From contig NC_079883.1 of assembly GCF_029227915.1 (NCBI RefSeq), positions 22,570,001 to 22,630,000 on the forward strand: a stretch of DNA of 60,000 nucleotides, in the 5' to 3' direction. The position numbers were made by a program, and so were the translations under genes. Position 1 is the stretch's first letter. Each line of letters begins with the position of its first letter. This DNA comes from Hydractinia symbiolongicarpus. Lineage: Eukaryota; Cnidaria; Hydrozoa; Anthoathecata; Hydractiniidae. The notes beneath the pieces were generated by a model. It made no database searches and was not told the origin of the DNA. It saw only the letters and a list, made by a program, of their open reading frames with translations. Shown one piece after another: positions 37,101 through 48,705 of the stretch.

Positions 37101-40100
37101 ACAATTGGTGCGCTCATCCATGTGTTGGCGGGGGCGGTGGAAAAACGACGTGTTAAAAATGAAAAAAGTAGTTCAGTCAATCGCAGAGCCTGACTGCCGC
37201 TCGCTACGCCCCTGAGTCTTTTTTTGGTGATTAGAAATAAAAGAAATAGCAGCATAAAAAATTATGATGGTATAGTTCTGTCTGCAGGTTTCTATTATTA
37301 TATTGTGAATGTGGTGATAATATACTTTGTGAACTCACTTATTGTTTTTGTTTGACAAAAAAAAATAGAGAATTTTAGGTACATTTGCCAATTAAAAAAA
37401 CTGAAAAGAAAGGAGCAGTCTGTAGGATAGAGAGGCATTAAACTTCATTTTAATGTTGGCAGTGAACGTCATTTATGAGATTGATATTTTTCTTAACAGT
37501 ATAAAAAATTGTGGATCCTGACTTTCTGTCTCTGGTAATGCTTTTCAGTGTTTAAGGACAAAAAGTTGATGTATTTCGATACCCAACGTTTTATAACATT
37601 TTTTTCATTGATCAAGATTGTAAGAGACCAGTATAATGCTCATAAATGTCCTTCTTTGTTTTTTAATTTTAAATGCAACTGGAAAAGCTTTTTTTTAAGG
37701 ATGTATTACTGGTACAATCATAAAGGCGTTCGTTTAGCTTTATTTCTCGTCATATGGATTAATTTATCATTGGCTTTCTTTGAGGAGCCTGCTGTTGATG
37801 GAGTTGCACTACCATATTGGGTACGTTCATTTAACTTGTCTGACCCTGCTGTTAGTTGAACTGAATCTGTGTTTTTTTAACAAGCTTTGGAAAGCAATAT
37901 TTTTATGAATTTTTTTTGCAAGTTTCATTTCTTCTAGATAACAATGATGATTGAATTGGTGTGTGTATTTGGTTATTTTCTAAGACTGATACATGGCTGG
38001 AAGTTCATGCCATTAAAAAGACATTGGAAAGACAGGAAGAATATAATTGTGTTAGCTTGTATTATAGTAAGTAATTGAAGGATTTTTATGTCGTGTTTTA
38101 AAATGTTTACAAAGACGTTTGGTTTTCACTGCAGAGCAAAACACAACGGTATAACACGACTACAATTGGAAATCTTCCTATTAGGATTTTTACTAAGCTT
38201 TTTACACTTCTTTATGAATTAGTTTAATCGATTTTGCGTTTGACTTTCAGTGATTTTTGTTTTTTTTATAATAAAATTTCCAACAAGGAGCGGAAAAGAT
38301 GACGAAAGCATAAAAGGGTAGTTTGTATAAGTATATGTTAAACATTGTATATTAAAGCTTGAAGGATTGCAGTTAGTGATTTAAATAATAATTTGATGTT
38401 GAAACTGTGTTTAGTTTTAATGCAAGGTCGGTAATTAGTTGGTAAAACTTACGAAATATGAATAAATTTTTTTTGTAGAATTTCTGTTACTTTGTTTTAA
38501 AAGTTTTATTTTCAACAGTATGATATTGCAAATTTTGCCGTATGTCAATGACATCAAAAAAAAATTTGGAGAAGATTGTGATGTTCTGTTTTTGACAAAA
38601 AAATACACAGCACACAGTAAACAAACAGAAAATTCTAAACATGGTAACAACACCCAGAATTTTAATTCTTTGACACCACGCACTGATGTTGTTCGTGATG
38701 TTGTGAAATGAAAATTAGTCAATATAAAATGTCGAATCTAGCAGAATAAGAGATTGAATGCAAAAATAGAAAAATAAAAAAAATGAAATGAATAAAAACT
38801 TGATTAAATCATCCAGAAATTTGAGCACGCCAACTGTACACTGATAATCAAATTTATATCTGAATATGTGAATGTGATACATAAGTACTGTTTTTAAGAA
38901 GAATCTTATTCTTCTTATAGTTGACTTTATTTGATATGGGAATTTGTGTAGTGCTGAAGCAAGTGGGTATTGAGAAGTATGCGATTCGCTGGACTAGAGT
39001 GTTACGACCCGCATTTATGGTGAACTTCAGTGAAACAAGACAGGTAAGAATGCCCCTTCACATTCATGTGAAAATTATTACTATATTCCGTTGAGAAAAC
39101 TGATGTAATCTGAACACCATAGCAACAAACTCTTGATAATCGTGGTTGTCATGGTAATACCGGTGAAGAATTCTTTCAGGCGTACATGGCAGCCAAACTG
39201 ACATGTGATAGCATGTACCATTATTAAAAGAGTTTTGTTCACTTTTTATTTCAAGTTCTCATCAGCAGCATCTATATGAGTAGTAATCAATCATTCATTT
39301 TTTTATTTTTTTCGTTTTATCAACGCAGGTTCGTCGTACAATTAGAAACATTCGGCGAATTATACCTGAGATATCCAGTGTGCTCGTGTTGTTCCTTCTT
39401 GTGATTGGTTTATATTCTCTTCTTGGTTTGACGTTGTTTGAAAATAGGTATGAAATTCGGTATAGAAGACTACCAGATTACCTGAGATTTTTTCTGCAGT
39501 CATTAGCTTTCTGAGCGTTTTCAAAAAAAGGAAAATATTTTGAGGTGTCATTTGATTCTGGTAAAACTCACTGTATGAGTAAGGAATCCAGATGTGTAAT
39601 TTTAAGAGGAATTATTGCAATTTTTTGTTTTATTTCACCAAGTTTAAAAAGTCATTTAATTGAAGTATATATTTATAAGATGTGTTGTCATTTCCTTTGG
39701 ACAGGATGATGGAAATTTATTAATACTTTTTCTCTGAAAGGACAGTGTTTTCATTTAAATTTAAATGGGTCAGCTTACGAGGTCACAGCGTCTTCCAGTA
39801 CAGCTTGCCTGTACACATGTATGGAAGCTTAGAATTGTTATGATAAACCGTATGACCTAAGAAAATGATCAGAAGTAGATGTAATATATATATAGGTCTT
39901 GTATTAACGCACCTGACCACCCATAAGGCTTATATATCAAAATTTTATGCATTCATCGATATTTTAAACTGTTTTTAAGTGTATGCCGATAAAAATTTGT
40001 TTTTATTTATAGAAATCTGCAAGACATATTTGGTAAACCGTATTTTACAAATTATTGGGATATATACTTTAATTTGTATGTGTTGACGACAACGGCTAAT

Positions 40101-43100
40101 AATCCTGATATTATGTAAGTGACAGGATGGTTTTGTTGGTTTGAATAAAAAAATACACAAGTTGTGTGAAGTGAAACAAGTGAAACGTTGTTAAACGATT
40201 TTGGAGCCAAAAATTTGATAAAAATGGCAGGTTCTCCAGAAACGCCCATTTTGTTTGTGTTTTCCTAAAGTATCCGGACGTCTCATGATTAGCAAGACTT
40301 AAGAATACGCAATAGTTCATGGACACCGAACAAATTGTTTTATGTTGTTATTCTTAGTAGGGCTACTGAAAGTGTTGCTATGATAGAGAATCTATTAAAG
40401 TGTTTGCGAATCCATGCAGCATAATAGTTAATTGAAGCAGCTGTTTATTCTGTGTTTATATAGTATTTTTGTTTTTAGGATTCCAGCTTATAATCGGAAC
40501 AATTGGTTTTCTCTGTTTTTTATCGTCTTCACAATCATTTGCATGTATATCTTTGTCAGTATTTTCTTAGCTGTTGTTTATAAGAACTACCGAACACATT
40601 TAAAGGTACTAGCATTATTAATAGATTGTGAAGAATTTGTTATTTTGCTTTACATTTGATGTATGTTATATTATCAGAGCTTCCATTGGTACTAATTTTC
40701 CTAAAATTTTATATTTCCGCCAAAAAATTAACCTTTTTTTCTAAATTTTAACTGTTTATATGCCACTATTTTGAAACTTTTTATCAATTGATATTTTCAT
40801 GTGTACGAATATGTTCAGTGGTGTTTTGATTGCATATGTTGCATGTATCCTTAGTTCTCTTTGGCCTTGATTGGTTCACAAATGTACGATATAATGAGAA
40901 TTATGTCCATCGTATTTTTATAATGTTCAGTAGTGTATTGATGAATGAACTTGTAATTGCTAGACGCATCGATAGAATATTAGAAATTATTCCCAATTTT
41001 CCTACATTTCAACGAATTTTTTTCCCTTATTTTTTTTTCATTTTTTATTGAAAAAATCTTACCTAATTTTCTAATTATATTCAAGAATTTTTTTATGGAA
41101 GCCCTGCATTATATACCGTTTTTGTGAAATTTGTTTTTTTAGTAAAATAAATTCTTTTCCAAACATTTTAAGTCAATGTTGATCATTATTGTTGTGTTGC
41201 AATACGGATCGCACCAACAGAAATTGATACCAATGAAGAATGATTTCCTTCTGTTTTGTTTGAGAGGTTTTCTTTTTTTTACATCAGGTCCAAATTTTAT
41301 TGCTGTCATGTAATGTTGTTTAGAATGAAGTAAAGACGTCTGTGTATAGAAAGAGAAGAAACATGAAGTTAGCTTTCGACTGCTTGAAAACAAAACAAGA
41401 TGGTAGATGGGTTGTGAGTTTTCAGAAGTGGAAACAACTTATCCATTTTATGAAACCGAAAATGAATCCGATTCAGGTGGTATTGTTCTGGAGAGTTCTT
41501 GATGAAAAGGAAGAACAAGCTATCAGTGAGTCTCTATCTTTTTTCTGTAAAGTGGAAAGGGAATTTAACAAAGGGCTAGAAAGCGTTTAACAATGGCACG
41601 ATTTCATTTCTTTTATTGATTCTTAAGGGCAGGCTCTTTTTGGAATTTTTAGTTGGCTGATGAGTTTCTAATTGTGCTTGTTTATCAGCCTTTTTCTACC
41701 TTGTATTCCATACACCATAACATCTGATGTTATTTTCATGTACTTCTATTTTAGATTTTAAAAGTTTCGTTCATTTATGTGATTTACTACACGTGAAAAT
41801 GGACACGAGTAGCAGCAAAGGACATATCTTCTTGAGAATGTGTCCGTCTATCTACATGTCGAAAATAAGCAAGTTTATACGAAGGTGTGTCCAACATAGG
41901 TACGTAGAGTACTAATTAAAACTAAACTTATGACGACCTTTGGAGAGAGTTTACATTCGTAGAGGATGCAACAAAAATTGGCACATGCGGTGTAGATTTT
42001 TTAATTCTCAGAGCAGCATACTCGATAATTGGCGCATGTTTTTTTATTTTATCAATGTTTTTTATTATCACTGTTTATGTCTTTCTCATCGTAGGTTTTT
42101 TGTTTATTTCTTCGATGTTGTTATCTTCGCGAATGCTGTATGTATTGGCTTGAGTGAAGATAGAAGTGAAACCGCATTCATTACGCTATTCAATGTGGAA
42201 ATTGTGCTGAAATTATACACAAGCGGGCCGAGAAAATTTGTGTCGAAATTCTGGAACGTGTAGGTTCAATTTTTTTGTGTTTTTACGAATTTTTTAAAAG
42301 TTTTTATTTAGTATGGATAGCAACACGATCCGCAGATTCCCATTCATACAAAAATCTTTATAGTCAAATGTCGACAATGGGCGTGTTTAAGGAATAGGAG
42401 AAACCGCGATGATTTAGTTTTGCGGATTGGCCTATTTCTTCAATTTTTTTCATCTGGCATCAGATTTGTGTAGAACTCTAATTGACTCGAGAATTAATTG
42501 ATTTTCCATGTTTTGTAAACACTGCAACAAAACAATGTGGGATGTCCCTATATCATTTCCTTCCATTCGGTTTCGGAGGTAAAAAAAATTATTCAGTGGT
42601 TTATTTTTTCGGAACTTATTTTTCCTTTAATTTGCAAAATATCGCGTGAGTTTGGTTCTAATGACCTAGTTTCAGATGGGGAAGTTGCTATAGTCATTCG
42701 ATAAAACCTGTAACGCAATTTTCACTTTGCAGCCATACTAAAACCCCCTTTTTATCTATTTTATATTCTAGTATGGATACGATTGTCATTGGGTCCGCAA
42801 GTTTACTGTACATTCTAGAAGCTCTCTTTCAAGTTTGTAAGTTCTGCAAATTAACATCGTCGTAGGGTGTTTGTCGGTTACCGTACTAATGTCGACCTTC
42901 CAACATGGCAGACTAAGTTGGGTGTGTTATTTGTGTTGTTCTGTTCTTTTCATAGCACGATTCATTTATTCTGTTTTTCTTTTAGTACGATATAGTCAAG
43001 TAATTTTGGATTTTCTTCTCATACTTCGTGTACTACGTCTCTTTAAAATCATCGGTAACATTGAAAGGTATGAAAAAATTTTCTCAAATATTATTGGTAT

Positions 43101-46100
43101 CAAAAACTTTCCACAATTTTTTTTTTTTACCTTAATGGAACAAATATTCGCGTGAACAATTTCGCGATTTTTGATAATATCCGCAATTTTTTTTTAAAAT
43201 CAACTGGTCGCAAAGTTAAATAACCGCGAGAATTCTTACCCCTAAGGTATTTTTTTCCAGGGTGTCTGCGAATCTTATAAATCTTGAACATTTTCTAGAG
43301 AAAAGAAATAAAAACATCTCTCTAAAGCGGACATCTCTTCAAAGCGGTATAAATAAAAACCTTGAAACTGTGATTGGCATTACTGTCTAGTTATGAAACA
43401 TTGCATCGTAGTAGGATGATGTGTTTGCACTTTCTTAAAATAATTAACTTTTCATAGATTTAAATGTTCAGTATTGTTATTTTTGGATATTTTTGAGTTA
43501 GCTTAATATATGTAGGTATTTTTCTTGTGTCTGTATGCTTCGGAAACTTAAAATCCAAAGAACATCCACGAAATGGCGAAAAGAAACCTTGAAATTGTTA
43601 AAAAAAATTGCATACAACCTGTTTTTTGTGTACTGTTTTTGTGGTTTTTATCTCAATTGCTCATGTTATACGACACGGCGATCAAGTTTCACAGACATTT
43701 TTAGACTTTTACCTTGCAAATAATAAGTATAAACTCGCTTTCACAAAATGGTTTCAAGGTCGCAGCATCTCATGACAAAGTTGCTTATTTGTTTTTTTAT
43801 TATCAATATTATTTGTATCCATTTTTAGGTTTCAAGTGATTATTAATACCATTTTACAGATTGGACCAGCTATTGTAACATACGGCGGAATAATGTTTGT
43901 AAGATCAATTTGATGTTCGTTTGTTTTGTGGCGTAATCTCATGTTTTATTTTTTAAATCGTTTCGTTGAAACTTGACCTGCATTCAAATTTTTACAAAAA
44001 TTCACTTTGTTTTGCATCTGGGTGGAGATACACACGTCTGTTAAAAATAATGATTTTTTTGATTGAATACTGGCCAAGTTTTCACAAATATTGCTCTTTA
44101 TCTGTTCTAGGTATTATATTACATTTACGCCATTTTTGGTATGGAACTGTTCCAAGGACATATTAAGGATTATGCGACATCAAATTTGAGCAATCTCACA
44201 GAACTGCAGCTTTTATGCGGGAATAAACTTCTAAATGGTTCAGAATACGTTCGGTTGTACTACTGTGAGAAGAATTTCAACAACATCGTCAAATCGTATA
44301 TGATTTTGTTCGATTTAACAGTCGTCAATCAATGGCATGGTATCTTTTCGAAGTGTTCCAGTTTGTTTACTTTTCCAGTTTTGTCTGTGTTGAGGACCTT
44401 TACTCCGTAATAGTTTTAGTGGGGAAAAAATGTTCCTATTGGAAAGTTGATGCACTTTTGTACAATCTTGCATACCCAACTACTTTTGTAGAAAAGCAAA
44501 ACTAATTACAAAAGGGTAACTATAGCGACAATGAACAAAACCTTCATCGAGCTAACACTAGCAGAACAAAAATTTATCCACTTTGAAGAGATGTCCGCTT
44601 TAGAGAGATGTTCGCTTTAGAGAGATGTCCGCTTTAGAGAGATGTTTGCGTTAGAAATATGTTCGCTTAAAGGGACTATCGCATAAGATAAACCAACCCG
44701 ACAAAACGAGCTTTTATTTCTACTTTTTGTGCATGATTTCTGTACATTAATAACAAGAATATCAAGGAACAAAATTTTATCAACAGATATTTTTTGTTTT
44801 CTAAACTTATTGATAAAAATAATAGTTTTTTAGTCCGGGCTGAGAAGATTCATGTGATGATGATTTTAGCCCGTCTAACCGGGGGCTCATGTGATAAGCT
44901 CCTTAGAGAGATTTCCGCTAAAGCATGCCTCATTGTAACTTTAATTTATACCTCCAGACTTTATTTTATTTTCATCCTTAACTATACTTCAGTACTGACG
45001 GATGGTTATGTTCGTGTAACAAGCAAAGCTGCTCGTTTGTACTTCTTCTCGTTTCACATGGTGTGCGTTATTGTTGTGCTCAAGTGAGTTTAAATCTAAT
45101 GTAAATCTAGCTTTATGTTTCACGCATCACTTGCCCTTAGGAGTGGTTTTTGCTGAAAAAAGGCTTTTTAATGCACTTTATTCCCCGGTGTTTGATATTT
45201 GAATACAAGTTTTGCTAACCAGCGGAAAAAACATTTATTTAAAAATTTTCTTATGGAAGCGATGATTTACTTAAAACAAAATGATGTGTGAAATGGCTTA
45301 TGAAACTAACTAATTCCACTGAAAAAAATTGTTTAACTGATTGGTTGCACGAATTATCATTCAAAGTGAGTTAAATCTAGTAAGGTAAACAAACTTGTTG
45401 GACAAATTGTTCCCACTAGCATACTTAAACCCACTATTTTAACGAACGGTCATTACGGTTAACTCGACTTAACGAGTGTAATTGGCAATGAAAAGGGCAT
45501 GTGAGTTGCATGCTTTAAATTTTAGGTTTGTCTGGACAGAAAACAAAAGAAATTTAATAACTCACATTTATCTAGTTTTTTGATTTCGTATTCTCGAGTA
45601 AAAAGTTCAAGTGATCCGGAAAAATTAGTCTCAAAGGGACCGAAAAATGGGTTGAGTTAACAAATTTTCGAGTTATCAGGTTACGGGAGTTACTGTATAA
45701 AAAAAATTTAGTAAATTGATTTTCCCAAATAATTAATTTTCCTAAATAATTAAGTTGTTTTTTGCGCATTGTTTTTAGCATATTTGTAGCTTTCATCTTG
45801 GAAGCATTCATGTTGCAGTTTTCATTGTCAAAAGGTAAATTCGAAGCAGCTTTTGAAAGAAAAATAGAAGAAAAAGGGCGAGCTTCTTCAAACACGTAAG
45901 TTGTTGTGCATTTACAACAGGGGGGACTGTACTGGGACCATCGCATGTTTATTTGCTGTTGTTGTGTTTTTTATAGACTCCCCTCTTTTTTATATTGTTT
46001 TATGTGGTTTTTAACGAAGGTTAGGCAACAACGTGTGGTTGAAAGTTTATTTGACAAGATTTGAAAAGTCAAAAACGCTAGAGGGTGAAAACATGAGGTT

Positions 46101-46449
46101 TTTATATGCTGGTGAAAAATTTAGCACTTGTAAATGTGTGACAATTTGTCTTTCTAGTGGAAATGATCTATCGGCGCTTCCCGGTCCAAGTGGGAGCCTA
46201 CAACGCTTAGATGTCAACTTTGCTATCGATGAGTACATGTCAGACACAGGGGTTACATTTAAGTTGCGTAAAAATCGCACGAAAAATGCCGAGTTGTTAC
46301 TACAGCAGATGTTTGAGGATGAACTCGATGAAAAGGAGCTTGGGGCTGAATTTGATGACAATGAAGAAGAACTTGAAGAATTGGTAGAAAATGAAGAAAG
46401 AATTGCATCGCCTAGGAAATTAACTTTACAAACAGTGGATTTAGTATGA
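34116..46449 (+). CDS. TPCN: Two-pore channel (TPC), complete
   Basis: Cation channel of endolysosomal or plasma membrane, two six-helix repeats per subunit, working as a dimer. Exons: 34116-34310, 34923-35005, 37700-37820, 37938-38066, 38921-39043, 39329-39447, 40013-40114, 40479-40605, 41324-41525, 41755-41899, 42095-42259, 42772-42836, 42986-43067, 43829-43898, 44111-44339, 44993-45083, 45779-45895, 46158-46449; all in frame, 818 aa, close to human TPC1. Repeat I: IS4 RWTRVLRPAFMVNF (about 200-213) and filter TTTANNPDIMIPAY (282-295). Repeat II: IIS4 ILRVLRLFKIIGNIERF, filter LTVVNQWH (645-652), IIS6 VLNIFVAFILEAFML. The luminal loop before filter II has NLS, NLT and NGS glycosylation sites, as in animal TPCs. 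The C-terminus is strongly acidic (EEELEELVENEE). The ATG follows an in-frame TAA. Paralogue (TPC1- or TPC3-like) not settled. Confidence 0.94.
34522..34590 (+). repeat. tRNA-derived SINE head
   Basis: GGTAGCCTTGTGGCAGAGCG matches an A box; then CTTCCAGTGTGGAAG forms an anticodon-like stem; the B box is degraded (GTGTGACAGTTC). It lies in intron 1 of the channel. No matching acceptor stem, so not a working tRNA. Confidence 0.55.
35064..37214. mobile_element. 2.15-kb non-autonomous DNA transposon in TPC intron 2
   Basis: Starts CAGGGGCGTAGC (35064-35075) and ends with its exact complement GCTACGCCCCTG (37203-37214). The five bases outside each end are identical (AGTCT at 35059-35063 and 37215-37219), a likely target duplication. 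The CAGGGGCG terminus is typical of hAT-like elements, although those usually duplicate 8 bp. No transposase frame is recognisable inside. The ends are more G+C-rich than the surrounding intron. Confidence 0.78.
43315..43344 (+). repeat. Left arm of 30-bp perfect inverted repeat
   Basis: CATCTCTCTAAAGCGGACAT continuing CTCTTCAAAG is exactly complementary to 44581-44610. It lies in the intron before channel exon 14; the pair brackets exons 14 and 15. The text resembles ends of a pogo/Tigger-like MITE family. Confidence 0.85.
44581..44660 (+). repeat. Right arm of inverted repeat plus 17-bp tandem array
   Basis: The first 30 bases are the exact complement of 43315-43344. The arm continues as about four tandem copies of the 17-mer GAGATGTCCGCTTTAGA with single-base variants, ending near GTTTGCGTTAGAAATATG. 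It lies in the intron after channel exon 15. Confidence 0.85.
45430..45696. mobile_element. Pogo/Tigger-like MITE, tentative
   Basis: One end reads, in complement, TACAGTAACTCCCGTAACCT then GATAACTCGAAAATTTGTTA. The other side has CATTACGGTTAACTCGACTT followed by AACGAG. Repeated GTTAACTCGA text and an ACAGTAACTCC terminus are typical of pogo/Tigger-type ends. The left boundary is not clear. It sits in the intron before channel exon 17. Confidence 0.4.
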
Positions 46450-48705
46450 AAATATTGTTTTCTTTATTTTCTTGTGTTCATATATTTTTAGTATTACCCT
46501 TTTTTTACTTTTTACGGTGTATTTTCTACTCCTTGTTCTTCTTAATGTTTTTATTAGTATGAATACTGTAAGAAGAAAAAAGTAACTTTTTCATGACAAA
46601 CACCACTTTTTTTTTCTTCCTTTTTTGAACTATTCTGGAACATAAGTTTTTCTGTGATAATAAAGCAGGAACAGAAAAGAGCTATACGCCTACAAATAGG
46701 TATGTTTTTGAAGTCTATTTTACATTTGAATTGACACATGATCTATTTATAATACTTATTGAACTGCTTGGCTCGACACGAATTTGAGAAGACGGTTATT
46801 TCGAAGTATCGTCCCCAAAGCTCTTTGAGATAAAGTAAACTTTGAAAGTATCCGTGGAGGAAAGAAATCTCAGGCGTCTACTTTTTTTTGTTACTTTATC
46901 CAAAACATTTTATCTTCGTTGTGCGGGTTTAATCTGTGACAGATAAAACACGTGCATACTACAAAAAAAACCTTTTTCGTTCCTCCAAAATGCGTCTCAA
47001 AGAACCTTAGGGACAGAAATGGGTTATGCAAACAGTTACAAGACGAATAGTTGATTTTATCTGACATGTGATTATAAAACGGTATTGAGGAGTGTACAAA
47101 TTTTTATTGGGTGCTTATATCTTACATGTAAATATATAGATTATGGATAATTATAAATAATTATAACCTAGGAAATTTTTTTCGCGAAAATTCAATTTTA
47201 GAAATTGTACATTCCGCGGACATTTAATTTGGCGGATGCAGGATTTAAACTGCATCCGCTAAATTAAAAATTCTGCATGAAACAGCCAATTTTTCATTTG
47301 AATCGAAATGCTGTTGTGGATCGGACTTCATCAAATTTCGTGCAAAATTGTTTTAATTCGTTACTTTTTACGAAAATTTTTTCTTTAAGGTAGTTTTGTT
47401 CGTCAGTTGAAAGTTAAAGACTATGTTACACTTGTCCGAAATATTCTTTCAAAACTATTTTTGATTAAGTGTACAAGTGTAAAGTGGCCTTCCTAATCTG
47501 CTTCAATAACAGGTTAACTTTTTTGTTGGTTTTTCACATTTTTTTATAATTATTTTTTATGGTTATCGGTTATATTATATCATTTTTAATAAAAATGTAT
47601 TAAAAAGGAAAGAAAAATCAAACTAATATACGCGATTATGAATTTAAACTGGAGACTTTTTATTGTTAAATTCTAAGGGTTTATGTAATGGTTAAGTAGA
47701 TATGTGCCATTTTTGACCCCTTCTTGTTCGCTCAAGTACTTGAGACTTTATCCCTCCCCATATATACAAAAATAAACAATGCTACTGTAAGAAAACTTGA
47801 TTGCATTCCCTAATAAATGCCAAAGGAACGAAAAATCACTCCTTGCATCGCTTGCAAAGCAAAGAATCAGAAAAGAAAAACATTTTCAGGAAGTCATTTT
47901 TTTTTACGCATCTAACCGTCATTACAACGCACTAGTATCGCATGACCGTAAACAGTCAATCAGAAAAGAAAAAATGTGTTTAGAAAGCTAACGTACACAA
48001 AACAAAAGACCCGCTCCCCTTCCTTCTTCTTTGATCGTATTACATAACCGTCTCCCTTTTTAAATGCCTCCCAAGTATTTTATTCATGCAATTTAAGATT
48101 TTTAGAAGTTTACAGATCAGCGAAATTAGGACCTATTAAGTTGAATCTAAATTCCAACGTGCCGATTGCTTCTCACGTCAGTATGATCATCTTTTCAAAC
48201 TTACATCACGCCCCCGAGTGCTAATAAACTTCGAACTCTGTTACCGCGCACGTGGAAAAAGTTGATCTTCTACCGGTGGCGAAGAAGTAACAACTAGATG
48301 TTTTCGGGCATATATATAAAAATCCAAAAAAACCTTAGTTGTCTCCACAATTTTGTCTTTGTGATTCTAAATAGTTAGAATTTCCTTAATAGTCGTATAC
48401 CCTATATAGTCCTGCTTTCTTCCCTACAAAAAACCGCAAACTTTTGCAAACATTGGCAAGTCATCTATAATTTCAGGATTACAAAGGCCATGAAGAACCC
48501 TGGTAAAAGTCAGCTTCCACAAGATGATAAAAAAGATTTAAGTTGACACAGTTTACTTTCTCGTAAATACAAAACCTGTACGTGTATAAATATGTCCATA
48601 TCAAAAAATGTAAAAAGCTCGATTTTTTCAGCTGTGATTGTAATGTCGAGAGATTTAATCATTCTATCACGCAGTTAAGAAAGCAACGATTGAAACAACT
48701 GTCAT
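46450..48705. other. Convergent intergenic gap between TPC and AQR
   Basis: The two genes end towards each other here. It contains AATAAA at 46661, a plausible poly(A) signal for the channel. It also holds TCGTCCCCAAAGCTCTTTGA near 46810, which resembles the complement of the dispersed AGCTCTGGGGACGA motif, and the hairpin at 47224. No exon recognised. Confidence 0.5.
47224..47267. repeat. 18-bp hairpin within a GCGGA/TTCGCG-type repeat
   Basis: TTAATTTGGCGGATGCAG, an 8-nt loop, then CTGCATCCGCTAAATTAA: 17 of 18 positions pair. TTTTCGCGAAAATTC lies about 50 bp before it. Similar TTCGCG/GCGAAA text occurs near 43155 and 49480, suggesting a dispersed MITE family. Confidence 0.7.

Noticed and set aside
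36831-37255. Minus-strand frames in the right part of the 2.15-kb insert
   Set aside because: They cross the terminal repeat and resemble no transposase.
45572-45946. 124-aa minus-strand frame
   Set aside because: It overlaps TPC exon 17 and a MITE; no independent support.
46033-46157. Upstream extension of the last TPC exon
   Set aside because: The acceptor TGTCTTTCTAG at 46157 joins exon 17 in phase; the upstream part is intron.
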